Below the pieces are notes generated by a model. The model was not told where the DNA came from and ran no database searches. It saw only the letters and a list, made by a program, of their open reading frames with translations. The position numbers and the translations under genes were made by a program. Shown one piece after another: positions 28,186 to 36,489 of a stretch of DNA of 64,000 nt. The DNA is taken from the NCBI GenBank assembly GCA_963746735.1, contig CAVVCO010000011.1:62001-126000 (forward strand), read 5' to 3'. The stretch comes from CAVSWT01 sp963746735. GTDB taxonomy: Bacteria > Bacteroidota > Ignavibacteria > Ignavibacteriales > Ignavibacteriaceae. Every line of letters starts with the position of its first letter. Position 1 is the stretch's first letter.

Positions 28186-29355
28186 TTACTCAAAAATTTC
28201 TTTTTGCTTTACCGGATTAAACTTGAGTATTTCAAAAAATACTTGCTTTCCTTTTTTCGTTTTCTTTAGCTGATAACCTATTGTATTAATACCGGCTCCA
28301 GTCAACATATCTTTTATTCTATCTTCAATAGTCCTTGAGGTACAATTAAATTCTTGTCTTACAATTCTAATAAAATCTTGTTTTGAAATTGTACCTTTTA
28401 GATTTTCAACTATGAATTTGCTTACATCATAAATGTTTGCTTTACTGTCCTTGCTGTAGATAGCTTTTTCTATTTCATCAGCTTCAGCAAATACAAGACA
28501 CTTTCTATCAGATGAGTATTTAACATATTCCGGGGTTATTTTTTTTGCTGATCTACATTTCAAGAATTGAATTCTTATAATGTCCTGGTCATTCCCGGAT
28601 TTATCTTTTTCAAAGTTTATTGATAGCGCTGTAGAAGATTTATTTAATAGTTCCGTCCCTAAATGTCCCCTTGCTTTTTCTTGGAAAGGGTTTTCATGTA
28701 TGATACAAAGAAATGTTATGTCATAACTGTTAATCGTACTATTTAACAAATCAATAAGCTGCAAACTTGGTTTAGGGTCATTGAAGTTATCAACTAAATC
28801 AGTAAGTACATCTAAAATGACAAATATATGACCCTGATAAGTTTCTCTTATTTTATCAAGATACTCTCTAAAAGCGTGGAATCTTTCTGATCTTTCAATA
28901 TCAATCAAAGAAATAAAATCAAAGTTTTTTATGTCATCAGAAATATTATGTCCTGAGTTTAATATTATTTGTTGCAAGCTGAAAGGGTATTGTTCAGATA
29001 AATTTCTTTCAGTATCTACATAACAAACAGAATGATTTGATTCATCATTCAGCTCTAGCCCTATCAAGCCAATATTATGACCCGGTCTTTTCAAAAGTAT
29101 TGAACAAATATGTTCTGCTAATCTGCTTTTATGAGTTCCGCTTTTTCCTTGTACTACATTTATAGTTCTCGGATAGAAAAGAGCTTGATTGTTAATAGTG
29201 ATAATTGGTTTACTAAAAGTAATTTTATTTTTTACATTATCTCTTAATATGTTTCTACTTTTAATTATCTTTTCAAGGTTAGACAACTTAACAGCCTTTC
29301 CATTGTTCACTGTTATTTCAAGATCGTCTACATTCATAGGTGTATAATTAGTCAT
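28186..29355 (-). CDS. RepA-like AAA (AAA_25) replicative helicase/ATPase
   Basis: 389 residues. Walker A is VVQGKSGTHKSRLAEHI (~residue 85), Walker B is the hydrophobic strand GHIFVILDVLTDLVDN (~175), followed by FLCIIHENPFQEKARGHLGTE, matching the RepA/AAA_25 family of hexameric helicases. The C-terminal ~90 residues form a winged-helix-like domain (ISKQDFIRIVRQEFNCTSRTIEDRI). It should unwind DNA for replication of the element. It overlaps the primase gene by 8 bases and is last in the operon. Confidence 0.82.
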   Translation of the reverse strand: MTNYTPMNVDDLEITVNNGKAVKLSNLEKIIKSRNILRDNVKNKITFSKPIITINNQALFYPRTINVVQGKSGTHKSRLAEHICSILLKRPGHNIGLIGLELNDESNHSVCYVDTERNLSEQYPFSLQQIILNSGHNISDDIKNFDFISLIDIERSERFHAFREYLDKIRETYQGHIFVILDVLTDLVDNFNDPKPSLQLIDLLNSTINSYDITFLCIIHENPFQEKARGHLGTELLNKSSTALSINFEKDKSGNDQDIIRIQFLKCRSAKKITPEYVKYSSDRKCLVFAEADEIEKAIYSKDSKANIYDVSKFIVENLKGTISKQDFIRIVRQEFNCTSRTIEDRIKDMLTGAGINTIGYQLKKTKKGKQVFFEILKFNPVKQKEIFE

Positions 29356-30361
29356 TTAGTAAAACTCCATTTTTATACTTCAGTATTTCGCTTGTTCTTA
29401 ACAAAAAGATAGTTGAGTTATTATTTCCAAAATAAATTCTTGAGGTGTCTTTACATTGTTTATCTGCATTATAAATGCTGATAAACTTTTCAATGATTGA
29501 AGCATATCTTTTATTATTGGTTTCGAGATAGGGTAAATCAAAAATAATTCTAAATCGGTGTTGACTCGGTGTATGACTTGGCGAAGTGTAAATTATTAAA
29601 GCGTGTTTTGTTTGTGGAATCTTAAAAGCCTCATCAATGGAAAGCCCGGTATCTATATCTAATGCAATAAGCTCACTACATAACCAGCTTTCATTATTTC
29701 TTGATATTTTACCATTTTCATTAACCCTTAAGCTGCTGCATATAATTGAAAACCCCTTGCCAATATTTTCAGCTATTTCCTTAACAGTTAGTATTTGATT
29801 TTCAAAACAATCATTTAATTTTTTATAATCGGTTGTTTTATTTTTTACCTGATTATTTACAGCTATTCTATAAACTCTTTCTCTTGGCGTTTCCGGTGTC
29901 TCTTTTAATATTATTCTTTCAGCTTCTAACCTGCTAAGATTTGCTTCATATTCCAGAATTGATATTCTTTCTTCAATGCTTTCATCTTTGAATCTATAAA
30001 GAAAGTTTTTTTTAGCATCAATAAATTTTATCTGATCTGGTTTCCTTTTTAAGTGGATAGGTTTATAATTTATTGATTCATAGCTCTTTGAATTTTCCGG
30101 TTTATATCCATTCTGCTTTGCAAAATAAATGAGAGTCCCGAAAGTAATATCTTTAAGAAGTGATTGTAATTTTATAGCGTGTTCATTTGGCTTTTCATCT
30201 TCAAAATGAGATAGCAGCAAATTTAATGAGGTGTTATAATCAAAGGTGTTTCCAATAGCTGAAATAATTTTTATCCAAGTTTCATAGTCTGGTCTCTTTG
30301 TTATAAATGACAAAAGATTTTTACAATATTCCGGTGTAGGTTGCCTCATATTATTTGTCAC
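29348..30361 (-). CDS. Primase-like protein (AEP/VirE_N-type) of the integrated element
   Basis: 337 residues, GTG start overlapping the preceding stop by one base (an internal ATG four codons later is possible). The N-terminal part resembles PriCT_2 (DYETWIKIISAIGNTF). The C-terminal ~150 residues have features of small archaeo-eukaryotic primases: LIALDIDTGLSIDEA with a DxD metal site, then LIIYTSPSHTPSQHRFRIIF with the SxH-type motif, and SRIYFGNN. Such primases pair with RepA helicases in plasmids and phage satellites. Here both genes are adjacent and overlapping. Confidence 0.75.
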   Translation of the reverse strand: MTNNMRQPTPEYCKNLLSFITKRPDYETWIKIISAIGNTFDYNTSLNLLLSHFEDEKPNEHAIKLQSLLKDITFGTLIYFAKQNGYKPENSKSYESINYKPIHLKRKPDQIKFIDAKKNFLYRFKDESIEERISILEYEANLSRLEAERIILKETPETPRERVYRIAVNNQVKNKTTDYKKLNDCFENQILTVKEIAENIGKGFSIICSSLRVNENGKISRNNESWLCSELIALDIDTGLSIDEAFKIPQTKHALIIYTSPSHTPSQHRFRIIFDLPYLETNNKRYASIIEKFISIYNADKQCKDTSRIYFGNNNSTIFLLRTSEILKYKNGVLLND

Positions 30362-30552
30362 TACTTTTTAGAACTTTCTATTAGCTTAAGACCTTCAATA
30401 ATTAGTTCATTTACAAGTTGATAGAGTTTACGAAACTCGATTTGAATTTTTAACAGCAGTATGATTGACTTTTCTTTATCCATTGCTTCACCTTTAAGAA
30501 TTTTTATAGATAATTGCCTTAATGATTTTATAACTAATACAAGTGGTCTCAT
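30361..30552 (-). CDS. Small hypothetical protein of the element operon
   Basis: 63 residues if started at 30552 (AGGAAA before ATG), or 40 residues from the ATG at 30483, which also has a good AAGGTGA site. Strongly helical, with a Leu/Ile heptad-like pattern (IILLLKIQIEFRKLYQLVN). The function is unknown; it lies between an unknown gene and the primase with one-base coupling, so it is part of the replication operon. Confidence 0.5.
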   Translation of the reverse strand: MRPLVLVIKSLRQLSIKILKGEAMDKEKSIILLLKIQIEFRKLYQLVNELIIEGLKLIESSKK

Positions 30553-30561
30553 TTTGCTTTC

Positions 30562-30834
30562 CTATCCTTCTATAGAATCAAACATATCGAAAGTAAGAAA
30601 GTAGTCTTTAATTTCTTTCTCGGATTTATTTTCTAATGATTCAACTTGATTTATAAGATTTTGAATATTGTCATTTACATTTTGTAGTTCTTGATACATT
30701 GAAAAGTAGAATAGCAGCATAACTGAAATATTATCTTCAGCTCTTAACTTTTTTATTTCAGATATTAAAAGTTCTCTTGTTGATTGAATGTTATCATTCA
30801 ATTTTGATAGATGAGTTTTAATATTACTGTTCAT
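30562..30834 (-). CDS. Small coiled-coil protein of the element operon
   Basis: 90 residues predicted all-helical (SKLNDNIQSTRELLISEIKK and NVNDNIQNLINQVESLENKS). I do not recognise a family. It starts within the stop of the HTH gene (ATGA overlap), with AAGGAAATTACA before its ATG. Confidence 0.6.
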   Translation of the reverse strand: MNSNIKTHLSKLNDNIQSTRELLISEIKKLRAEDNISVMLLFYFSMYQELQNVNDNIQNLINQVESLENKSEKEIKDYFLTFDMFDSIEG

Positions 30835-31121
30835 TGTAATTTCCTTTCTTTATTTTTTTTTAATGATTGTAGTAATTCATTTTTCTTGAAATAGATTTTA
30901 TTTGAAATTCTATAGAATGGAATTAACCCGGATTTTTTCCAAGCGTGAATAGTAACCTTTGAAACCCCTAAAAGTCCCGCCGCCTCATTAAGTTTAATTA
31001 ATTGATCTTCTTTTTCCGGTTGCTGCTGATTATGATTTTCTGCAAGAACTTCTAAGATTGAATCTTTGATGAGTTCTTTTAATTCATCAGCATCAAGACT
31101 AAGAAAAATTTGATCTTTCAT
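30831..31121 (-). CDS. Excisionase-like helix-turn-helix (MerR/HTH_17) DNA-binding protein
   Basis: 96 residues. The C-terminal ~55 residues are a winged HTH_17 domain: LIKLNEAAGLLGVSKVTIHAW then SGLIPFYRISNKIYFKKNELL. The N-terminal half is acidic (SLDADELKELIKDSILEVLA). Proteins of this type act as excisionases or as AlpA-like activators in islands. First gene of the replication operon; the sequence before it contains inverted repeats that it may bind. Confidence 0.85.
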   Translation of the reverse strand: MKDQIFLSLDADELKELIKDSILEVLAENHNQQQPEKEDQLIKLNEAAGLLGVSKVTIHAWKKSGLIPFYRISNKIYFKKNELLQSLKKNKERKLQ

Positions 31122-31147
31122 TTTTGTTATTCCAAGTTTATAAAATA

Positions 31148-31264
31148 AAAACCCCTAAGAAGCCGGTGGACAGACCTCAAAGGGGTTTTCAGATAACAAG
31201 TTTATACTTGCTACTTAATGTATTACGTCCACCGTTAATAATTATTTCAAAAAACTTACGGTGG
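31148..31264. promoter_or_regulatory. Inverted-repeat-rich control region before the HTH operon
   Basis: AAAACCCCT (31148-31156) and AGGGGTTTT (31181-31189) form a hairpin that, read on the minus strand, ends in a T-rich tract and probably terminates the gene ending at 31324. Overlapping it are CCGGTGGAC (31163-31171), GTCCACCG (31227-31234) and CGGTGG (31259-31264), three copies of a GGTGGA-type half-site. They suit a binding site for the HTH protein; no promoter consensus was found. Confidence 0.45.
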
Positions 31265-31323
31265 AATTATAATCTCTTAAAATTGGAAAGACGTAAAAAA
31301 GACAAAAGTTTGTCTTTGTCTTT

Positions 31324-31950
31324 TTATTTTAATTTGTTTTTATCTTTAATCCTCTCTATTTGTTTTCTAATACTTGCGATCTTGGTTTGATCTGTTTTAC
31401 ATTTAGTCGCTATGTGATTACCAATGTACAAACACATTTCATTGCTAAATTCACTTTCAACATTCCAGCCTTTTTCTTTAAGAACTCTCATAATTTCTAT
31501 TGGTTGTGTAGCTAGTTCTTTCTCATTCTTTTTATGAATAGTTCCGGTCGGATTAATAAATTCATCAACTTCAACATTCTTTCTAATAATTTTAAGATAA
31601 CTTAATATATTTTCCAAATTAGATTTTTTAGTAATTAATGATTTTGATTCTTCCTGTGTCATTCCTTCATATTTAGTTTTAGTTGAATGAATAATTTCAT
31701 ATTTACTTTCATCATTCCAAAGTTTGTAAGAATTTACAAATCCTTTTTTTCTTATTTTTTGAATCGGAACAATTTTTTTAGCTGATGATAATTTTTCTTT
31801 AATTTGTTCATATTCATTTTTTAATTCACATTCTAAATCATCTATGTAATTTGATTCATATTTTAGAATAATTTTTCTTTCTTTAAGAAAATAAACAAAC
31901 TCATTTACTTGATAAGATTCTAATTCATTGAAATATTTTTTATTGTCCAT
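31324..31950 (-). CDS. Hypothetical protein of the integrated element
   Basis: 208 residues, start supported by AGGTGG before the ATG. Highly charged and helical, with Lys/Glu-rich segments (ECELKNEYEQIKEKLSSAKK) and a C-terminal basic coil (IASIRKQIERIKDKNKLK). I do not recognise it. It lies between the integrase and the replication operon, a position often filled by regulators or integrase helpers. Confidence 0.6.
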   Translation of the reverse strand: MDNKKYFNELESYQVNEFVYFLKERKIILKYESNYIDDLECELKNEYEQIKEKLSSAKKIVPIQKIRKKGFVNSYKLWNDESKYEIIHSTKTKYEGMTQEESKSLITKKSNLENILSYLKIIRKNVEVDEFINPTGTIHKKNEKELATQPIEIMRVLKEKGWNVESEFSNEMCLYIGNHIATKCKTDQTKIASIRKQIERIKDKNKLK

Positions 31951-32011
31951 AGTCCACCTAAGAATTATAAAAAAGAGAATATCTAAAATTATTTAAGATA
32001 ACTTATCATAA

Positions 32012-33256
32012 TCAAAAATTGATAACTTTGAGATGAGAAGATTTTTTCCAGTACTTATTCATTTCATTGTGTTTTACTTTACTTGTTATCTTAATATACT
32101 TTCTAAATGTTTTATAATTTGTATGTCCTGTAATTTCCATTATAGTTTCCGGTCTCATTCCTTTTTCCAATGAAATAGTAACAAACGTTCTACGAGCTGT
32201 ATGAGTAGTAATAAAATTATATTTAGGTTCAGTTCTATCTATTCTTTCGGCTCCCCTGTATTTAACTAAAGTAATAGGTTCATTTATTTCAGCTAATCTG
32301 CAAACATCTTTAATTAAGTTATTTGTTTTTTGATGTGAAAGAATTGGCAAAGGCTGAGGGTTAATTTTATACCTATCTAAAATTTCTTTTGCATAAAAAG
32401 ATAATGGTATTTCAATAATGTCTTTTGTTTTGTAGGTATGCAAATACCAAGTATCATTTTTAATGTCATCTCTTTTTAGTGCTTCGATATCTGAAAATCT
32501 TTGTCCAGTAAATGACTGAAAACAAAATACATCTCTAACTTTAGCCAAAGTTTTTTCTTTTGATAAATCAAGGCTGTAGATTTTCATTAATTCATTTTCA
32601 GTTAAAACAATTATATCAGATTTTTCATTATATACTTTGAACTTTTGAAAGTCATATTTATTATTAAACTTTTGATCTGAAGCCCAATGTAAAAACGTTT
32701 TTAAGCAGCTTATATATTTGCCAATAGTATTATTTGAATGTTGCAATTCTTTCATTAAGTAAGTAGTGAAACGTTCATAAAATTCCAAGTTGATTTTATC
32801 AAAACTTAACTTATATCTTTTCACCTTTTCAAAATTCTTTAGGTGTTCTAAAAGCGTTTGATACTTTTGAATTGTTCTATATCTTTTTTCATTCGTTTTT
32901 GCTTCAATAAATTTTTCATAGGCTTCATAAAATATCTTTTTGCTGTCGATTGGTTTAGATAGAGTAAAAAGTTTTTCAACTTCATTCTTAATCATATCAA
33001 AAGTTATTAAGTCATTTTCTACACTTAATAATCGAAGTCTCTTTTTTATTTTTTCTCTAAGAGAATTGAGATATGAATTAAGTTCCGGGTGTCCTATATA
33101 GGTTCTTTTAGCAGCTTGTTTTTTACCGTCCCAATGTTTAGATGAGATTCTTTCCCCTGTGTTGATCTTAAGTGTTTTACCTATGCCTCTGATGTAAATG
33201 AGTATAGGAATTTCATTCTGTTTATATCTGGAATCCAGATAAAAATTGATTGTCAT
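32012..33256 (-). CDS. int: Tyrosine recombinase (phage-type integrase)
   Basis: 414 residues from the ATG at 33256, chosen because GAGG lies 8 bases upstream and the Arm domain begins at once (TINFYLDSRYKQNEIPILIY); the frame is open 27 codons further. The order is an AP2-like arm-binding domain (~1-60), a SAM-like core-binding domain (~105-205), and the catalytic domain with Arg in SFTGQRFSDIEALK, HTARR, and GHTNYKTFRKYI with the nucleophile Tyr. It integrates and excises the element at the tRNA att repeats. Its mRNA start is complementary to the candidate small RNA at 27367. Confidence 0.93.
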   Translation of the reverse strand: MTINFYLDSRYKQNEIPILIYIRGIGKTLKINTGERISSKHWDGKKQAAKRTYIGHPELNSYLNSLREKIKKRLRLLSVENDLITFDMIKNEVEKLFTLSKPIDSKKIFYEAYEKFIEAKTNEKRYRTIQKYQTLLEHLKNFEKVKRYKLSFDKINLEFYERFTTYLMKELQHSNNTIGKYISCLKTFLHWASDQKFNNKYDFQKFKVYNEKSDIIVLTENELMKIYSLDLSKEKTLAKVRDVFCFQSFTGQRFSDIEALKRDDIKNDTWYLHTYKTKDIIEIPLSFYAKEILDRYKINPQPLPILSHQKTNNLIKDVCRLAEINEPITLVKYRGAERIDRTEPKYNFITTHTARRTFVTISLEKGMRPETIMEITGHTNYKTFRKYIKITSKVKHNEMNKYWKKSSHLKVINF

Positions 33257-33259
33257 TTT

Positions 33260-33270
33260 GGTTGCCTCGT
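33260..33270 (-). promoter_or_regulatory. Integrase ribosome-binding site with complement to the small RNA
   Basis: On the mRNA this is ACGAGGCAACC, four bases before the ATG, containing the GAGG core. It is the exact complement of GGUUGCCUCGU in the candidate RNA at 27374-27384. Confidence 0.6.
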
Positions 33271-33314
33271 AAATGTTAATCAAAGAACTATTTTTAATAT
33301 AATAAAAATTTTTA

Positions 33315-33341
33315 GTTGAGGACACTATTGAGTACACTTTT
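33315..33341. repeat. Right integrase arm-type repeat
   Basis: Same 27-base block as 27079-27105 with one mismatch (GAGGACACTATT then GAGTACACTTTT). A further partial inverted copy (AAGTGTCCTTAATTCAAC) lies from 33355. Confidence 0.65.
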
Positions 33342-33458
33342 ATTTAATTTTTTTTAAGTGTCCTTAATTCAACTTTACTCTAAAATCTTTATATCTTATT
33401 ATTTTATATGCGATTAGTATTAAAAAAAGGAAAGACAAGAAAATGACGAAAAAGGGTT

Positions 33459-33479
33459 TTCAAGTCCTGCCCCCGCTAC
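33459..33479 (+). repeat. attR: remnant of the original tRNA 3' end
   Basis: Identical to 27004-27024. No tRNA 5' half precedes it, so this is the displaced end of the target gene, not a second tRNA. Confidence 0.9.
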
Positions 33480-33490
33480 AAGAATTAAAA

Positions 33491-33518
33491 GACCCAAACA
33501 TTTAGTTTGGGTTTTTTT
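33491..33518 (+). terminator. Ancestral terminator of the initiator tRNA
   Basis: ACCCAAAC (33492-33499) pairs with GTTTGGGT (33505-33512), followed by seven T's. It lies 12 bases after the attR tRNA remnant, where a tRNA terminator is expected. Confidence 0.8.
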
Positions 33519-33547
33519 ATTTTAAATAAAAAAGATTTCTTCGAACC

Positions 33548-33582
33548 AGACCTTGAAGGTCTTTTGAGAACCTTCAAGGTCT
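33548..33582. repeat. Intergenic hairpin repeat
   Basis: AGACCTTGAAGGT (33548-33560) and ACCTTCAAGGTCT (33570-33582) are exact inverted copies with a nine-base loop. No T-run follows, so it is a repeat more than a terminator. Similar in kind to 14674 and 35821. The remaining ~230 bases to the nitrilase start show no gene. Confidence 0.65.
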
Positions 33583-33816
33583 TAGCCAATAAACGAGAAA
33601 AAAGATTTGAAAAGTATACATTAAATTCGTTGTGGTGAATTGCTTTTGATAAGATAATAAAAACCCATTCATTTGATTGGATTTAAACATTTTGTTGCTA
33701 TTGATTTTAGTATTCGATAACTTCAAAAAGTTTCTATTTTCAATTACACCAGTTTCTTCAATTTATTCTATTTCTATTTGGTTTTATAAAAACCAAACGC
33801 TTGTCAATCAATTAAA

Positions 33817-34839
33817 ATGAAAAGTATTTTAAACTATATAATATTAATTTTTATCATTTCAGCAACTTCATTTTGTCAAAAGAAAATAATAACCATAAAT
33901 GAAAGTAATATGGAAAAGACTATTAAAGTAGCCGCCGCCCAGGTAACACCCATTTTTTTAAATAAGCAAAAAACAGTTGAAAAGGCTTGCTCTATAATTG
34001 AAGAAGCCGCTAAAAACGGTGCAAAATTAATTGTATTCCCTGAAGCTTTTATTTCAGGATATCCAGATTGGATTTGGTTAATTCCTAATAGTAAGTCTAC
34101 TGAATTAAATAATCTTTTTATTGAACTTACGAAAAACTCAGTGTCAGTACCTGATAACAGTACGGATTTATTATGCAAGGCAGCAAAAGAAAATAAAATT
34201 AATATTATAATTGGTATGAATGAGCGCAACAACGAATCAAGTAACGGTAGTTTGTACAACAGCCTATTATTTATTGATGATGAAGGAAAAATTATCGGTA
34301 AACATAGAAAGCTTATTCCAACCGGAGGAGAACGGCTTATTTGGGGAAGGGGAGACGGAAGCACACTTAATACTTATCAAACCTCTGCCGGTAAGATAGG
34401 TGGCTTAATTTGCTGGGAAAATTTTATGCCTTTGGCAAGGAATGCTTTATATGAAAACGGAACACAAATACTAGCAGCCCCGACCTGGGATAAAAGTCCA
34501 AGTTGGTTGATAAGCATCCAGCACATTGCAAAAGAAGGAGGATTGTTTGTTATTAGCGCCTGCATGGCTATAAGAAAAGACGATATTCCAGATGAATATA
34601 CATTTAAGAAACTTTATGCCCCAGATAAAGAATGGATAAACACAGGGAATAGTTGTATTGTGGGTCCGAACGGAAAAATTTTAGCGGGGCCGCTTGAAGC
34701 AAAAGAAGGAATTCTTTATGCTGAATTAAATTTAGATGACATTATAGCTGCAAAAAGAATGTTTGATGCTACCGGTCATTATTCAAGGCCGGATGTTTTC
34801 AATTTTGATGTTATTAAGAAAACAGAAAATCATAAGTAA
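33817..34839 (+). CDS. Nitrilase superfamily (carbon-nitrogen hydrolase) protein with an export signal
   Basis: 340 residues. The catalytic triad is visible: Glu in LIVFPEAFISGYPDW, Lys in KHRKLIPTGGERLIWGRGDG, and Cys in GGLICWENFMPLARN, with a further SCIVGPNGKILAGP strand. The Trp/Tyr context of the active site is that of true nitrilases and cyanide hydratases rather than amidases. Unusually, residues 1-20 form a signal peptide (NYIILIFIISATSFC) before the enzyme domain, which would begin at an internal ATG (~residue 31). That internal ATG has no ribosome-binding site, so I keep the first. Signals point to a periplasmic or lipid-anchored enzyme. Substrate unknown. Confidence 0.86.
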   Translation: MKSILNYIILIFIISATSFCQKKIITINESNMEKTIKVAAAQVTPIFLNKQKTVEKACSIIEEAAKNGAKLIVFPEAFISGYPDWIWLIPNSKSTELNNLFIELTKNSVSVPDNSTDLLCKAAKENKINIIIGMNERNNESSNGSLYNSLLFIDDEGKIIGKHRKLIPTGGERLIWGRGDGSTLNTYQTSAGKIGGLICWENFMPLARNALYENGTQILAAPTWDKSPSWLISIQHIAKEGGLFVISACMAIRKDDIPDEYTFKKLYAPDKEWINTGNSCIVGPNGKILAGPLEAKEGILYAELNLDDIIAAKRMFDATGHYSRPDVFNFDVIKKTENHK

Positions 34840-35303
34840 TATTAGATTGAGAGTATTACAAATTTTTAGTTGAAGTTTTTTTTGCAAAATAAAGTAGTCT
34901 GTAGTTAAAAAAATCTGAGTTGTAATTTATTTAAAACTAACCCAACAATTTTTTTTACTTATCTGTTAATCCCTAAAGTTTGTATACCATTTGATTGATT
35001 TCTTTGTCAGTTTTGTTAACTATTTCTTGTAGTGAATTTATTTCTGATTTGTATTAGTTAGAATATTCTTCCCAACTATCCTGCTATTTTAAGAATTTGA
35101 TTAAATACTTCACTATAAAATACTTCCTACTGTATAAATATTAAATAATACTAGTAGGCTAATAACCATCCTAAATCAAATTTTTAACTTCAACTGCTTA
35201 AGAAATTAAGAGATTCCCTGATTGTAAAACCCGCCTAATAACCTTATTGTAAAATATAAACTTAATTTATTTGTGTGATAAATATTAATCATTTCTCATA
35301 AAA
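34840..35303. other. Intergenic region after the nitrilase gene
   Basis: 464 AT-rich bases with no credible coding frame, hairpin with T-run, or promoter match that I can see. Confidence 0.35.
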
Positions 35304-35546
35304 TTGTTGAATTTGAAGGTGAATGATTTGTTTTCCGGCAGGTTTGAATTAACCAATTCCAATATTGATAAATATGCCCCCGATTCAACGGGAGTAATTA
35401 TCATTTATAACAATAAAGGGAAAGTAGAAAGTGCCGTGATTGCAAAAGCTGGCATAAAAACCGGTTTAATGCAGCTTATAGAAAGTACTTCGGAATTATA
35501 TTTTTCTTTTAGGAAAGCCGATATAGAACCTTACGATATTGATTGA
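35304..35546 (+). CDS. Small hypothetical protein, GIY-YIG-like fragment
   Basis: 80 residues if begun at a TTG; no ATG start exists. The stretch KYAPDSTGVIIIYNNKGKVE resembles the opening of GIY-YIG-like proteins (APxxxGVYxIY...GKV), and the rest (IAKAGIKTGLMQLIESTSEL) would be the following helix, but the catalytic Arg and Glu are not evident. It may be a decayed or unusual short member. First of three small genes on the same strand. Confidence 0.45.
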   Translation: MLNLKVNDLFSGRFELTNSNIDKYAPDSTGVIIIYNNKGKVESAVIAKAGIKTGLMQLIESTSELYFSFRKADIEPYDID

Positions 35547-35611
35547 CAGATGTTAATTATCTAATAGAATTTTACTAATAATAATTGTTTGAATTTAGAG
35601 AGGAGTAAAGC

Positions 35612-35776
35612 ATGGAACAATACTTAATTACATTTATAAATGGTAACAGCAAAACAATTCAAATTGATGACATAAATAAAATTTTATGTTCGAAAGAAAA
35701 ATTTGTTCAGGTTGAAAATAGCGGAGTTAAATTTTATATAAATATAGAAACCATATCCTATATTATTAAAAGTTAA
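35612..35776 (+). CDS. Small hypothetical protein (54 residues)
   Basis: Begins at ATG 35612 with a strong ribosome-binding site (AGAGGAG, 7 bases upstream) and ends at TAA 35774-35776. The sequence YLITFINGNSKTIQIDDINK followed by KFYINIETISYIIKS looks like a small all-beta protein of four or five strands. No family recognised; the strong initiation signal is the main support. Confidence 0.55.
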   Translation: MEQYLITFINGNSKTIQIDDINKILCSKEKFVQVENSGVKFYINIETISYIIKS

Positions 35777-35820
35777 ATTATACTCAAATTATACAATTGA
35801 AGCGGAATAAAGTTTTCGTA

Positions 35821-35842
35821 GTTCAGAACTCCAGTTCTGAAC
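35821..35842. repeat. Intergenic hairpin repeat
   Basis: GTTCAGAA and TTCTGAAC (35821-35828 and 35835-35842) are exact inverted copies with a six-base loop CTCCAG, placed between two small genes. No T-run. Confidence 0.6.
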
Positions 35843-35907
35843 TTATAAGCTTCTTTTCAAAGCAGAATAAAATTTGAATGATTGAATAAACCAAGGGAGA
35901 TTATAAA

Positions 35908-36354
35908 ATGACTTTAAATGCAGATATTTTATTAGAACAAGTTGGGAAAGTAATAAAATATTTATTTGAAGGAGAGAGGGAGAAGTTACTTTTAAGGCGC
36001 AAAAAGTTTTTGGAGAAAAAGAATTCATTAGATAATCGTCGTACAGTGACGTTAAAAAAAACTAATGAAGCTCTCATGAAGTTTATTAATTCAAAAGATT
36101 ACTCAGAATTTAGTAAATATTTTTACAAGCTGGATGGTGACGTTATATTATTTAGCTATATTCGGTTTAAAGAGTTCGAAGAAGAATTAATCGGAACTCC
36201 GAAAGATAAAACGTTAATTGAATTTGGTTCATCTGTTTTACAATATGAAGATTTAAAAACATATCCTTTTGATCACCCGATATTCCAAACCATTCATCAA
36301 AAAATATTTTTTTATGGGTTCTTTAGTCACAAAAATGTAACTCTTAATTCTTAA
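35908..36354 (+). CDS. Hypothetical cytoplasmic protein
   Basis: 148 residues; start supported by AAGGGAG. N-terminal helix (ADILLEQVGKVIKYLFEGE) and a basic helical stretch (RRKKFLEKKNSLDNRRTVTL) lead to a mixed region (DYSEFSKYFYKLDGDVILFS). No signal peptide and no family I recognise. Third of a run of small unknown genes after the nitrilase. Confidence 0.55.
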   Translation: MTLNADILLEQVGKVIKYLFEGEREKLLLRRKKFLEKKNSLDNRRTVTLKKTNEALMKFINSKDYSEFSKYFYKLDGDVILFSYIRFKEFEEELIGTPKDKTLIEFGSSVLQYEDLKTYPFDHPIFQTIHQKIFFYGFFSHKNVTLNS

Positions 36355-36489
36355 AAACCAAACTAAAAAAGCACTTAAGTTATCTAACAAATAAATTACT
36401 GTAATAACGGAATGACTGCCACGCTAAAAGTAAAGTCCACTACTGTGCAAAGTAAAATGAAGAAGCTTAAGATAAAAACTTAAAGTACT

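Noticed and set aside
31124..31390. An 88-residue plus-strand frame across the control region of the HTH operon
   Set aside because: It runs through the hairpins and half-sites and into the antisense of a supported gene; its sequence is low-complexity Leu/Ile/Ser.
33459..33479. A second tRNA-Met gene at the right end of the element
   Set aside because: Only the 3' 20 bases of the tRNA plus one base are present; no acceptor 5' strand, D arm or anticodon arm precedes it. It is the att remnant.
35304..35546. Functional GIY-YIG nuclease
   Set aside because: Only the opening strand resembles the family; the catalytic Arg/Glu residues and the length are not there.
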